DNA of 64,000 nucleotides. It comes from Trichosporon coremiiforme (Eukaryota > Basidiomycota > Tremellomycetes > Trichosporonales > Trichosporonaceae). The stretch lies in assembly GCA_039545355.1 (NCBI GenBank), contig BCJJ01000010.1, positions 1,104,889-1,168,888 on the forward strand, written 5' to 3'. Shown piece by piece: positions 21,439 through 31,290 of the stretch. Below the pieces are notes generated by a model. The model had not been told where the DNA came from and made no database searches. It saw nothing but the letters and a program-made list of their open reading frames with translations. The position numbers and the translations under genes are program-made. The first letter of the stretch is position 1; every line of letters begins with the position of its first letter.

Positions 21439-24116
21439 CTAGTCCATCTCATTAATGACGAGCATGCCTTCCCTGTCGTCCTCTGCCGCAGCGCTCGCGA
21501 GGAGCAACTGCCTCAAGTTGGCAGCGCGCGCCTCAATCTCGTCGAGCATCTGAACGAGCTGTGCAACTTCCTCCTTCGGCGTCGTCGCGGCTCTGCGAGC
21601 CAGGATCTGCCTCACGGCCTCAGTGACGGCGTCGTCGCTGGGTCCGAAGCGCTGCAGGCGTTTCACCTTGTGCTGGCTCGCGGGCCGGTTCCAGTACGTG
21701 TACACGTTACTGAGCAGCAACAATCCAATGACGCCCACCATGAGCGACGTCTTCGAGAATCGGCTCTCGTCAATCATGTCGGTGACGAGCTTGGCTCCGG
21801 TGCCGATACCTGACGCGATCATGCTGAATCCGCTCGTGATCGAGTCGAGGCAGCCCTGCAGGAGCCAGTACTCGTCCTCGGGCTTCTTGCCGCGGCGGAC
21901 CGCCGCCTCGGCATACGCCTGCGCCTTGGTCGGGCCAGAGGCCTCGGCCTCCGAGGGCGCGGCTTCAGAGACTTCAGAATCCTGCTCGGCGCCGGCCACG
22001 GCGAACTCGGACTGGTGCTCCTTCATGTACGCGCGCATTTCGCGCGCAAGGTCTTCGTGGTACTGCTTCTGGCCGTCGACAGCGGACTTTTCAACGATGC
22101 CTGGGTGTCAGCCAGCTCTCCAGCTCATCGCAGACAGAGCGGCCACGCTCACTGCGCTCACGCGCTCGAACTCGCACTCACCCTTGACCCACGACTTGCC
22201 CGTCCACTCGACCTCGGTCGTAACCAGCACACGGGTGCTGCTCGCGCTCGCCCACGTGAAGCACGTTTTCGTCTTGACGCTGAACACACCGCCAGAGGGG
22301 ACGTCGGGCGTGCGCGTCGTCGTGACCATGGTGATGTAGCTGTCAAAGTCGCAGTGCTCATGCACGTCGACGATGTGGCATTTGGTCTGTTTCGGTCCGA
22401 TGCTGCCGTACAGCGGCTTGATGTACGATGTCGTGCGCATGAGCTTCTTGTCGTCACCGGGGTGCCATTCCGACGACTCGATGTCTGCCAGTGTCAGTTT
22501 CTTCGTGGTACAGATAACTCACCTCGCAGCTTCTGCGACTCGGACATGAAGGTCCGGTACCACCCGCTGTTGAACATGAGGTTGTACACCTTCTCTGGCG
22601 TTGAGGGGAAGGTCGTGTCGAGCGCGACCTCGGCGTAGTGATTTCCGGCCTTGGAGCATTCGCACTGCGTCGACTTGTGCGGGAGACCCTTGGCCATGGC
22701 CACACTGTCGTCGACAGCAGAGTCGTCCGGGGAAGCCGCGTCGTCTGCGCCGTTCGGCGCCGTCGAGCTCGTCATCTCCATGTCCGGGTGCGCGATGCGC
22801 CAGATGTTCATGAGCACGTCGAACGTCGAGTCGCGCGAGATTAGAGACGCAAACGTGTACCGCTCCTTCGAGGTGTAGACGCCAATCGCGTTCGGGATCA
22901 CAAGCGCAGTCATCTTCTTCTCGATCTCTTGCACGTCGGCGAACGGAATGACGACCTGGGGTCAGCGGCGAAAGACATCGCATCAACACTTACATCGGTG
23001 ACCCAGCCGAACAGATTGGAGTGGAAGCAGATATGGTTCTCGGACACGTAGAGGCGGCCATGGACGAGAATGTCCTTTGCGAGCGCGCAGCCATAGTCTG
23101 TTGTCAGTCATGAATGACGGCGGTAGGTATGTCTTACCTTCGATGAGGTAGTCACCCTCGTCGACCGTAGGGAAGAGGGAATGGAACTCTGCATTGCGAC
23201 GATTGCTGGCGACGGCAAAGCCAGTGACGGGAAGGTTGTCGAGCGCCTCGTCGTCGGTGAGGACGTCGCTCTCGTCTTCTGATCCGTACCCCTCGTCGCT
23301 CTCGTAGTCCTGGCGAACCAAATACGGCGAGCGGCCAGCGGACGAGACAGCGCGGTTGGCGGGTGATGACGCCTTGAGAACCTGCTCGTCGCTCGTGATC
23401 TGGAGACCAGACTTGGCCAGCGCCGCCGCGATACCGTTAGTACTCGCGGAGGCGGGGAGGACGGGGGGCGTGCGGCTCATGTTGGACGCTCCAGTGCCGG
23501 CGGTGGACGTGGTGGATGCACGGCGTCGCCGCCGCCGCTTCTTGCCCTCTCCATGCCCGTGGGGAGACTGCAGGCGCTCAGCCACGCGCTGCACGATCGA
23601 GTCGCGGTGCGTGTGTCGCCCTGCGCGCTGCTGCTGCGCGGCCACTTGCGCGGCCGCCCCAAGCCCTACGGGCGCGGTACCACCAGCAGCACCCGGTGCG
23701 CCTTCCGGTGGAGGCGATGCTGGCGCGACATGGGCGTGTGTGTCGTCGACGGCCGCCATTGTCTCACTGGCCGCTGGCGTGGTGGCCTGCTTCTCTTGCT
23801 TCTTGTCCGTGTCCGTGTTCGGGTCTGTGGGCGTGGGCGGAACCGCGATGGGCGGGGGGCTGGCGATCGTGCCGCTGTCTCTCTGAGAGCGCGAGCGCGA
23901 AACGATGCGCAAGGGCGATAACCGGGAATTGGCTTTGGGAGTGGCCGACAGGCGTGAAGAGCTCTTGTCGACGCTGAGGGCGGAGGGAGTGGATAGGGAG
24001 CCGAGGTTGTCTGATGAGTCGGCGACGGATATGGAAGGAGCGGCCAATGTCGAGGGCGATGTGTCTTCCGAGTCTGAGACTGGTGGTAGGCGGGAGGAGC
24101 GTCGAAAGACCGACAT
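21439..24116 (-). CDS. LAM/Ltc family sterol transporter (GRAM + VASt + TM)
   Basis: Moves ergosterol between ER and plasma membrane at contact sites, as yeast Lam/Ysp2 and animal Aster proteins do. Exons 24116-23138, 23097-22994, 22955-22523, 22484-22182 and 22100-21439 total 826 residues. Residues 1-290 are disordered, with KKRRRRRR near 205. The GRAM domain (about 312-395) has [41 protein letters not shown] and VVIPFADV. The VASt domain follows ([43 protein letters not shown]). One transmembrane helix ([20 protein letters not shown]) anchors the protein, with a short coiled-coil tail. The first in-frame ATG is 24116; a GTG at 24137 is discounted. Only one VASt is seen, whereas Ysp2 has two. 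Confidence 0.88.
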
Positions 24117-24964
24117 TTGTGCCGTGGTGCTGGGCACGCTGCGCTACGCTACGTGTGCGTGTGCTGCAGAGCAGAGCCTGGCTGAAGACACAGGGTCGGG
24201 ACGTCCGTCGGTGGGTCGGTGCCGATGACGCCAGTGCGCGTGGCCGGTGGCCTGATGGAGCCGAGTCCAGAGCGCAAGGAATGAATGGAGGGAGGGTCGA
24301 CTTGTCAGGCTGATGCCGGGGCCGGGGGGTTGACTTTTGGAAGGATTGGATTGATTACCAGGAACGACGGAACAGCATTCAGCCAGCCCGCTTCCACAGA
24401 GCTTGCTTGAGTGATGGGTGAGTAGATGCAACCGCCGCCCGCCGTGCCCGTCGCGTCGATTCATCGTGTCACGTACGTCCCGTCAGTGGAAACAAACAAA
24501 GCCACCGCTTCTGTCCATCATACGGCACATTCCGGCCGGCCCCCGTACATGTCTTGTTTCCAGGCGACCAGGTCCTCCGATCACGGCTCGCCTCGCCCGC
24601 GTCATAGCGTCCAGAAGAAGGAAAAAAAAAAAAAAGTCTAGGTGCATTGCGTACAAAAATGTCCGGGGCATTGTGACTCCCACCTTCAACGGGAGAGACC
24701 TCCCTATTGCGCGAGCCAAAGTAGCTCCCGGTTGCTCTCAGAGCGCCACTGCGAATCAACGCTCCACGAGTGTCAACACTGCTGGTAGAGAACCCCAGCA
24801 GAGGTTCGTGGACGGGCTCCGTGTATAGAAAATTGGGAGAAACCTTGAGGCTCGCTTGGTCCAGTTTTGTACCGTGTCTGACCAGACTTTGTCACGTGAC
24901 ATGCATATGTTGCGTGTTATTTTGTCCTCCCATCTAATTTGTTATGGTCTACGTTCTACGCGAT
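24117..24964. other. Intergenic stretch between the LAM gene and phosphoglycerate mutase
   Basis: Both neighbours are on the minus strand, so this is LAM promoter plus the mutase 3' flank. It has a 14-base A run near 24621 and the palindrome TCACGTGA near 24893. No coding signal. Confidence 0.4.
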
Positions 24965-26794
24965 CTACTCCTTCGTAGCGAGCGAGTGGCCGGTCATCTC
25001 TGCGCCACGTCAGCATTCAGGCGCATACTATGTCACTCACCCTTGGGCTGGGGGAGACCCATGATCGAGAGGATCGTGGGGGCGACGTCGGCGAGCGAGC
25101 CGTGCGTGTCCTTGACCTCGATCGTGCCCTTGTCGCCAGTGACAATGAAGGGAACGGGGTCTGTGGTCAGCATAGCTACCAGTTGTAAACTTACTAGTGG
25201 TGTGGGCGGTGTGGGGCTGGCCAGTCTTCAGGTCGATCATCTGCTCGGCGTTTCCGTGGTCGGCAGTGATGCAGAGAACGTAGCCCTTCTCCTCGCACGC
25301 GTCGTAGATGGTCTTGACGGCGGCGTCGGTGGCAGTGATGGCCTTGACGGCGGCCTCGTAGACGCCAGTGTGGCCGACCATGTCGGGGGGAGCAAAGTTG
25401 CACATGACAAAGTCAAACTTGTCCTCCTTGATGAGCTCGGCAACCTTGTCGGCGACACCCTGGGCGGACATCTCGGGCTGCTTGTCGTAGGTCGCGACCT
25501 TGGGCGAGGGGATCATGAAGCGCTCCTCACCGGCGTACTGCTTCTCGACACCACCGTTGAAGAAGAAGGTGACGTGCGCGTACTTCTCGGTCTCGGCAAC
25601 GTGCGCCTGCGAGACGCCCTCCTTGGCGAGCCACTCGGCAAGGACGTTGTCCATCGAGACGGGAGGGAAAGCGACGGGGAGGGTCCACTCGGGGTTGTAG
25701 CGCGACATCGTGGTGATGTCAAGTCCGTTGGGGATGTCGACCTCGATAGGGAGGTCGTCGGGGAACGCGAACAGCGAGGTGATCTCACGCATGCGGTCGG
25801 AGCGGTAGTTGAAGGTGAAGATCGTGTCGTTGTCCTTGATGCGGGTCGAGTCGTCGCCAAAGATCAAAGGCTTGATGAACTCGTCGGTCTCGTCCTTGGC
25901 GTAGCATTCCTCAATGGCCTTGACGGGGTCGTCGGCCTTGGTGCCCTCGCCCTTGACGAGCGCGTCGACGGCAATCTTGACACGGTCCCAGCGCTTGTCG
26001 CGGTCCATGGCGTAGTAGCGACCGACAAAGGTGACAATCTCGCCGCAGCCAATCTCCTTGATGGCATCCTGGAGCTGCTTGACGTACTTGGTAGCCGACT
26101 TGGGCGCAGTGTCACGGCCGTCACCAAAAGCGTGGATGTAGACGTGGGGGACACCCTGCTCCTTGGCCGCACGGATGAGCGCGATCAGGTGGTTGATGTG
26201 CGAGTGGACACCACCGTCGGACAGCAGGCCCATAAGGTGGAGGCGGCCGTTGGTGTCCTTGGCGTGCTTCAGGCAGTCGACGATGGCGGGCTGGTTCTTG
26301 AAGTCATCATTCTTGATCGCTGGGTTGTCAGCTTCATCCTGTCCGCACAGACTTACACTGGTCAATGCGGACAATGTCCTGCCAGACGATACGACCAGCT
26401 CCGATGTTGAGGTGTCTGTGGTCAGCTTGGCCCCTGATGCCGGCTGCACTCACCCGACCTCCGAGTTGCCCATAAGGCCCTCCTTCAAGCCAACAGCGAG
26501 ACCGGAAGCGTCAAGCTTGGCGAAGTTGTGCTTGTCGCGGATGTGATCCATGTTGGTCGTAGTGCCGTGGTAGATGGCGTTGCCCTTCTCCTCGTCGGAA
26601 AGTCCCCAGCCGTCGTGGACGCTGCTCGTTAGACCTCACGCGTGCAATGCGCGGCGCAACTCACATCAGGCAGACCTTCTCTGGTTGGAATTAGCTCATG
26701 GTCTGGGGGGCGATGACGGAGTGCACTCACTCTTGACGGTGGTCTTCTGCTTCTTCGAGTCATGCTCGGGGCTTCCAGCGGTGCGGGCAGACAT
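24965..26794 (-). CDS. 2,3-bisphosphoglycerate-independent phosphoglycerate mutase
   Basis: Interconverts 3- and 2-phosphoglycerate in glycolysis, using metal ions and a phosphoserine intermediate. The start at 26794 (MSARTAGSPEHD) is followed by a 16-nt microexon 26680-26665 that joins to complete KVCLIVHDGWGLSDE, holding the first metal-binding Asp. The catalytic serine is in MGNSEVGH at a junction near 26460. Other marks are GLLSDGGVHSH, HAFGDGRDTAP, FNYRSDRMREIT, HVTFFFNGGVE, FAPPDMVGHTG and TADHGNAEQM. A final short exon replaces the readthrough end and gives PQPKEMTGHSLATKE, the expected C-terminus, with TAG at 24967-24965. S. cerevisiae instead uses the cofactor-dependent type. A 488-codon antisense frame here is a codon-bias shadow. 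Confidence 0.95.
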
Positions 26795-27229
26795 TTTGGC
26801 AGTGGGGTTTTCTTCTGAACCGATTAAAGACACAGAGAAGGTTGGAGATAAAAGCGGACGACATAAACGTCACAGGATGCTATCGGCCCGGAGGGGGGGC
26901 CGAGCGGCGAGCGGGGTTAGTGTGGAATTTATTTGGTCCCCTCTTTAAGACTTGTCCGAGCCCCGTCCCTCTGCGGACTTGCGGTCCGATGACCGGGCAA
27001 CCGACCTCGACTGCTAAACCCTCATCTCAGCGTTCCGCGCATTCGCGGAAGCGGAGGAAGGAGGGTGGGTTGCGGGGAAAGGTGGGTGGGGACGAGTGGA
27101 GTGATGACGGGCGACGATTGCATCGGTCGTCGCTGCAAAGGCAGTGCTCGATGCAAGGACCTGTGCGACGCATGAGCTTGCGGCGGCACGATCTATGACG
27201 ACGCGACTCACACCGGACAATCGCTCCGA

Positions 27230-27410
27230 CGGTCGATTAGTTTGATTCCGTCGAGTCAATATTGCGAGATCAGCATCGACCCTGTCGGCGGATCGAATTA
27301 GCACCAGTGGTGGCACATGGCAGTCGACACTTGCGCCGTCGTGTCACTTTGCTGACCCACGAGATAGTGCCCTGCGCCGTTCAGCTACTACCCCATGAGC
27401 TTAGCTTGTG
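27230..27410. repeat. Diverged direct repeat, copy A
   Basis: Shares ordered blocks with copy B about 313 bp downstream: CAGCATCGACC-CTGTCG, CACTTTGCTG (27345 against 27658), ATAGT-CC-TGCGCCGTTCA and ACCCCAYGAG. Blocks keep order and near-constant offset, so this is an old tandem duplication or two relics of one element. Confidence 0.55.
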
Positions 27411-27545
27411 GGGAAGGTGTGAGCCGGTGCGACGGGCGACGACTGCAGCGACGTCTCGTCGACGCTCTGGCTGTGGCGGCGATCGTATGATTGATACGAC
27501 GACCGTAACAAAGTAGAAACTTACGCCATCAGTGCACACGATGCT

Positions 27546-27725
27546 TGCCGATTGATCATCGACGCAATACTGTAAGGCCAGCATCGACCTGTCGACGAAT
27601 GCAACACCCACAAGCGAGTATCGACGACGATGACTCTGCGTCGACACAGCCGTCAGCCACTTTGCTGTTCCGCGGAATAGTACCTGCGCCGTTCACAGTA
27701 CCACCCCACGAGAGCCCAGCGGCGT
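27546..27725. repeat. Diverged direct repeat, copy B
   Basis: Partner of copy A. It ends in ACCACCCCACGAG and leads straight into the hairpin-repeat cluster, suggesting both belong to one decayed element. Confidence 0.55.
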
Positions 27726-27920
27726 GGCTGAACGGACCTCGGGCCAGTTTCCAGCGACCCGCACGGTAACACTCGGGGACACACATTTTCCAGCAGGACA
27801 TACTGCGGCGTGAGATCCCGTCGTGTCCAGCGATGGCGGCGTGGCACTAGAGGCACCGTCGAGACATCCCAATCGCCAGTGGTGAATCCGCGGAGGGTTT
27901 CCCCGAGGGCTCGTCCGAGT

Positions 27921-28050
27921 CAGTTTCCAGCGGTAGTCCGCGGCGTGACCCAGAAGACGATGTGCCTATGTGCCTGTGCGTTTCCAGCGGTCGAGTCCGC
28001 GGCGGCACGAGGTGCGCGTCTGCGCCAGTTTCCAGCGGGAATCCGCGACG
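27921..28050. repeat. Cluster of short hairpin repeats
   Basis: Three units of TTTCCAGCGG-N(4-6)-CCGCG occur at about 27924, 27981 and 28030. In each, GCGG and CCGC can pair across a 4-6 base loop (27930-27941, 27987-28000, 28035-28046). Weaker relatives lie near 27750, 27786 and 28151. Confidence 0.55.
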
Positions 28051-28407
28051 TGGCGACAGACTGGACGGCAGGAGAGTTCGACGACTGGTGGTAATCCATG
28101 ACGCGGTCTCCTGCTCACCCCAAGCACTCCGACGAGACCCGCCGGCGCCGTTTCCGGTGGGTCTGCGGTGCACCGGGCGTGTCGTAACGAGTGGCGAGGA
28201 AGGCAGGGTGAGAAAGTCGAAGTGGCGAAAAGTCAAAGTGGTGAGAAAGGCGTTAGGAGTGGCGTGAAAGCGAAAATCGCGGATACTGTACGTGTCGATG
28301 TAGAATGAGTCGACAGGAAAAAGGAGTAACCATGAAAAGATAACAACAAACACGACGAAACAGATCGACGAGGTGAGGTAACCCGGAGCCTAAACACCGG
28401 GCGTGGC

Positions 28408-29359
28408 ATGCCACTGAAAACGTCGCGTTCGCTTTCCTCGTCCTCAACAACCGCCGCCATGCTGACTCGCGAACAGCTCGAGCGCCTGAACAAGCTTTTC
28501 AGCGGCCTCACGACGATCAACATTGTCGGGTTCGAGGCCGAGAGCACTGATAGCGACACGGGCGACAAGCACCGCGCCCCTTCGTCGGACGGCGTCGATT
28601 CGCTCGCAGAAGATCTTCACTTCATCGACACGGGCGTCAAACGGCCTGCAAGCCGTTCATCGAGTCTATCAAACGGGAAGCGCGCTCGCACAGACGCAGA
28701 CGCCTTGACGTTCCTCGATTCACGCAAACGCACGGCCTTGCCTCCCCGCACACCGACGAACCCGCCTCAAAGACGCACCGCCCCGACGAGACCTCCTCCC
28801 CCCCGAGCAGACGTCCCGCGCGAGACTCGTTCGACGACGGACCAGAACCGACGTCGGAACAGGCCGCGATCAACGACCTGATCGTTCAAGGCGACGCCCC
28901 GTGTTTGTCACGGGTGAAGCGGGAACTGGAAAGTCGACGCTGATCCGTTACACCACTCGCCGCTTCCGCGCCCAAGGCCTCAAAGTTGTCATCACGCCGT
29001 ACACGGGAATGGCGGCGTCGATCGTCGACAGGGGCACGCTCTGCAACTGGGGCGGCTCGGGTATCGGCATCAGTGGCTGGGTGACACTGTCGCCAGACCG
29101 GGCGCAGCAACGTGTACGCGAAACCGACGTCCTCATAATCGACGAGATCTCGCTTGTGTCGGCGGCTTATTTCGACGGACTCGCCAAGTTTGCGCGTATC
29201 CACCGCAAGAGCACGCAGACTGCGCCTGCGCATCATGTGTTCGGCGGGATCCGCCAGCCATGGCCGGTCGTTCAAGAATCTGACAGTGCACGCACGCGGA
29301 GCCTGGGAGACAGGCCAGGATGGGGAATTGTTTGTGCCTCCCCTTTAGTAACAATGTAA
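28408..29359 (+). pseudogene. Truncated, frameshifted PIF1-like helicase
   Basis: The N-terminal frame opens at 28408 (MLTREQLERLNKLF, then Ser-rich disorder). A second frame carries SEQAAINDLIVQGDAP, and a third starts with VFVTGEAGTGKSTLIRY (Walker A) at about 28900, then TPYTGMAASIV and VLIIDEISLV (Walker B) before HHVFGG near 29250. Between DAP and VFVTG one C appears to be missing, so the helicase motifs are out of frame with the upstream part. After HHVFGG the expected GDFxQLPP motif and helicase domain 2 are gone and unrelated sequence follows. No intron with the local branch box repairs either break. Fungal PIF1-like genes include eukaryotic PIF1 paralogues and Helitron helicases; the fragment is too short to decide. 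A single-base sequencing error could explain the frameshift but not the truncation. Confidence 0.7.
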
Positions 29360-29841
29360 CAATGCGGTGTGGTCTCCGTCGTCTCCGTATCACGCGTGAA
29401 GCCCCTAACAGGCCGCCCTGGGACGACGCCCTGAGGATGCAAACAGGCCTCCGCGGCTGGTATACGCTGGTGGGACTGGCTGGACCTGGACCCGTATGGT
29501 GGGTCGGGGTCGGGTCTGAGCTTTCGTGGTCGGGCTCGCATCGCTTCACAAGTGGTACAGGGAAAACGACCCTAGCTAACGATCACCCTCCCTTGCACTT
29601 CTCGTTCGCCCGTCACGTCCATCTTTGCATCCTCCCATCCCACACCGGGTCTCCTCTCTCTTTCGCGCGCCTCGTTGCTCGCTCGTTTGTCTTCACGGCC
29701 GCCGTTATCATACACAATATCTGGCAGTGCTGTGCATAGCCCATACCCCCCGACCGCCTCCGTGAGACGCTCAGCAACGACCGTTCCCACTCCCGACACC
29801 CACGTTCCTCGCCCTCCTCTCCGTCGTCCGCCCTCCTCAAC
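29360..29841. other. Intergenic stretch upstream of CHS7
   Basis: The first 200 bp may be more helicase-relic sequence. The last 250 bp are C/T-rich (CTCCTCTCTCTTTCGCG, CCTCGCCCTCCTCTCCGTC) and are the likely CHS7 promoter and leader. Confidence 0.4.
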
Positions 29842-31110
29842 ATGTCCACCACCGCCTCGTCTTCGGCCACGACGGCCGCAGCCTTCAAGTTCGGTTCATT
29901 TGACTGGGTCTGTGAAAGAGCTCAACTTACTGTATGCCCCCTGCTTGGCAGTTCGACCGGTATCGCCCCTACCTGCTACGCCCGAAATGTCCAGCTCGGA
30001 ACCCAGATCGTCTTCCAGCCTGGTACGTCGTCAACGTCAACGTTCGTCCCGTGCTGACATCCCGCAGCCACATGTATAGTGCACATTGCGGCTCTGGCGA
30101 TGACTCTGATCATGCTCTTCCACGTCCGATCCAAGTACACGGCCGTCGGCCGAAAGGAGATCGTTCTGTTCTTCTATATCTACATGTTTGTCGAGCTCCT
30201 CGCCGCATTCCTTGACTCTTCCGTCATCCCGACCTCGAACGTTGTATACCCCTGGTTCACGGCTATTTACGCGGGCGCTATCGGCGCTCTTTATTGGTGC
30301 CTGCTCGTCAACGGTTTCGTTGGCTTCCAGCTCTACGAGGACGGAACTCCCATGAGCCTCTGGGTAGGTCTGGTACCGCTGAAAGTCTGCTGACGCCAAA
30401 AGTTCTTGCGCCTCTCCTGTCTTCTCGTCGGTGGCATCTGCTTCATCGTCGCCGCCGGCACCTTCCAGGGCTGGGGAACCCTCAACTACCAGAACACGAT
30501 GGGCCTCTTCATCACCTACCTCGTGTACCCCCTCATCGCGGTTGCAATCTACATTGTGTCCCAGTTCATCCTGGTCATCCGCACCCTTGACGACCGATGG
30601 GTCATCGGTGACCTCTTGTTCGGCATCGGCTTCTACGTTGTCGGCTGCATTCTGCTGCTCGCCTTCAGCACCACCATCTGCGACGCCATCTCCCACTACC
30701 TGGACGGTGTCTTCTTCTTCACTCTTTGCATGCTGTTCACCGTCATGATGGTTTACAAGTACTGGGACTGTGAGTCGGGTATCTTGGGGGCTTGGCTAAC
30801 TCTCAGCGATCACGAAGGAGGACCTCGAGTTCTCGGTCGGCTCCAAGGTTGCGGTCTGGGAGGTCAAGGACCCTCTCCTCTCCGGCGTGAGTACAGAGAC
30901 TATGCGCCACTACTGCCACTCCCATGCATCCCGTACTGACTTCAGCCCAACACCGACTATATCGAGGACGACTCCCAGTCGGCGTACCGCGGCGCTGGCG
31001 GATCGCTTGTCGGTGGCTACGGTGGCAACGCCTACTACCAGGGCGGCTACTCCAAGTCCTCCTCCTCTTACGACCAGTTTAACGGCCAGGAGTACAACTC
31101 ACATTACTAG
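29842..31110 (+). CDS. CHS7: Chitin synthase export chaperone Chs7
   Basis: ER membrane chaperone needed for folding and export of a chitin synthase (Chs3 in yeast). Exons 29842-30022, 30068-30363, 30403-30769, 30807-30896 and 30946-31110. The N-terminus has [18 protein letters not shown] and the luminal [13 protein letters not shown]. Seven hydrophobic helices follow, with [14 protein letters not shown], the [14 protein letters not shown] loop, [13 protein letters not shown], and [12 protein letters not shown], all hallmarks of Chs7. The cytosolic tail has [15 protein letters not shown], joined across intron 3, then a Gly/Tyr/Ser-rich end ([21 protein letters not shown]). Length, about 365 residues, is typical. 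The next gene, DNMT5, starts 180 bp downstream on the same strand; no functional link is implied. Confidence 0.96.
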
Positions 31111-31290
31111 GCTCTTTGTAACGGACAATGCATTCTGTACATTCACGCGTACCTCGGAGCTGTGCAGTGGCAACTGGAGCTGACAGCAAGTCTGATTGAT
31201 GGCTGATCGACGGAACCAAATTTCGGACGCGTCCAGTTCATGACGGACGCGACGCGTGAGTGACTTTCCTAAACACTTCGTGATCCAGCC

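Larger units (their letters stand above)
26795..28407. other. Gene-free stretch with decayed repeats
   Basis: About 1.6 kb. The left end is the mutase promoter. The remainder is rich in GACGAC/CGTCG strings and contains the direct repeats and hairpin repeats listed separately. No open frame here has family or splice support. Confidence 0.5.

Noticed and set aside
24893..24900. TCACGTGA as a functional E-box for the LAM gene
   Set aside because: About 780 bp from the start; CACGTG also occurs at several unrelated promoters here, so no specific claim is made.
24944..26410. 488-codon plus-strand frame opposite phosphoglycerate mutase
   Set aside because: Low-complexity Gly/Val/Leu/Asp composition typical of an antisense shadow.
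29320..29739. Walker-A-like TSGTGKTTLA string in a 139-codon frame
   Set aside because: No flanking P-loop fold or Walker B, and it lies in the CHS7 upstream region; likely chance.
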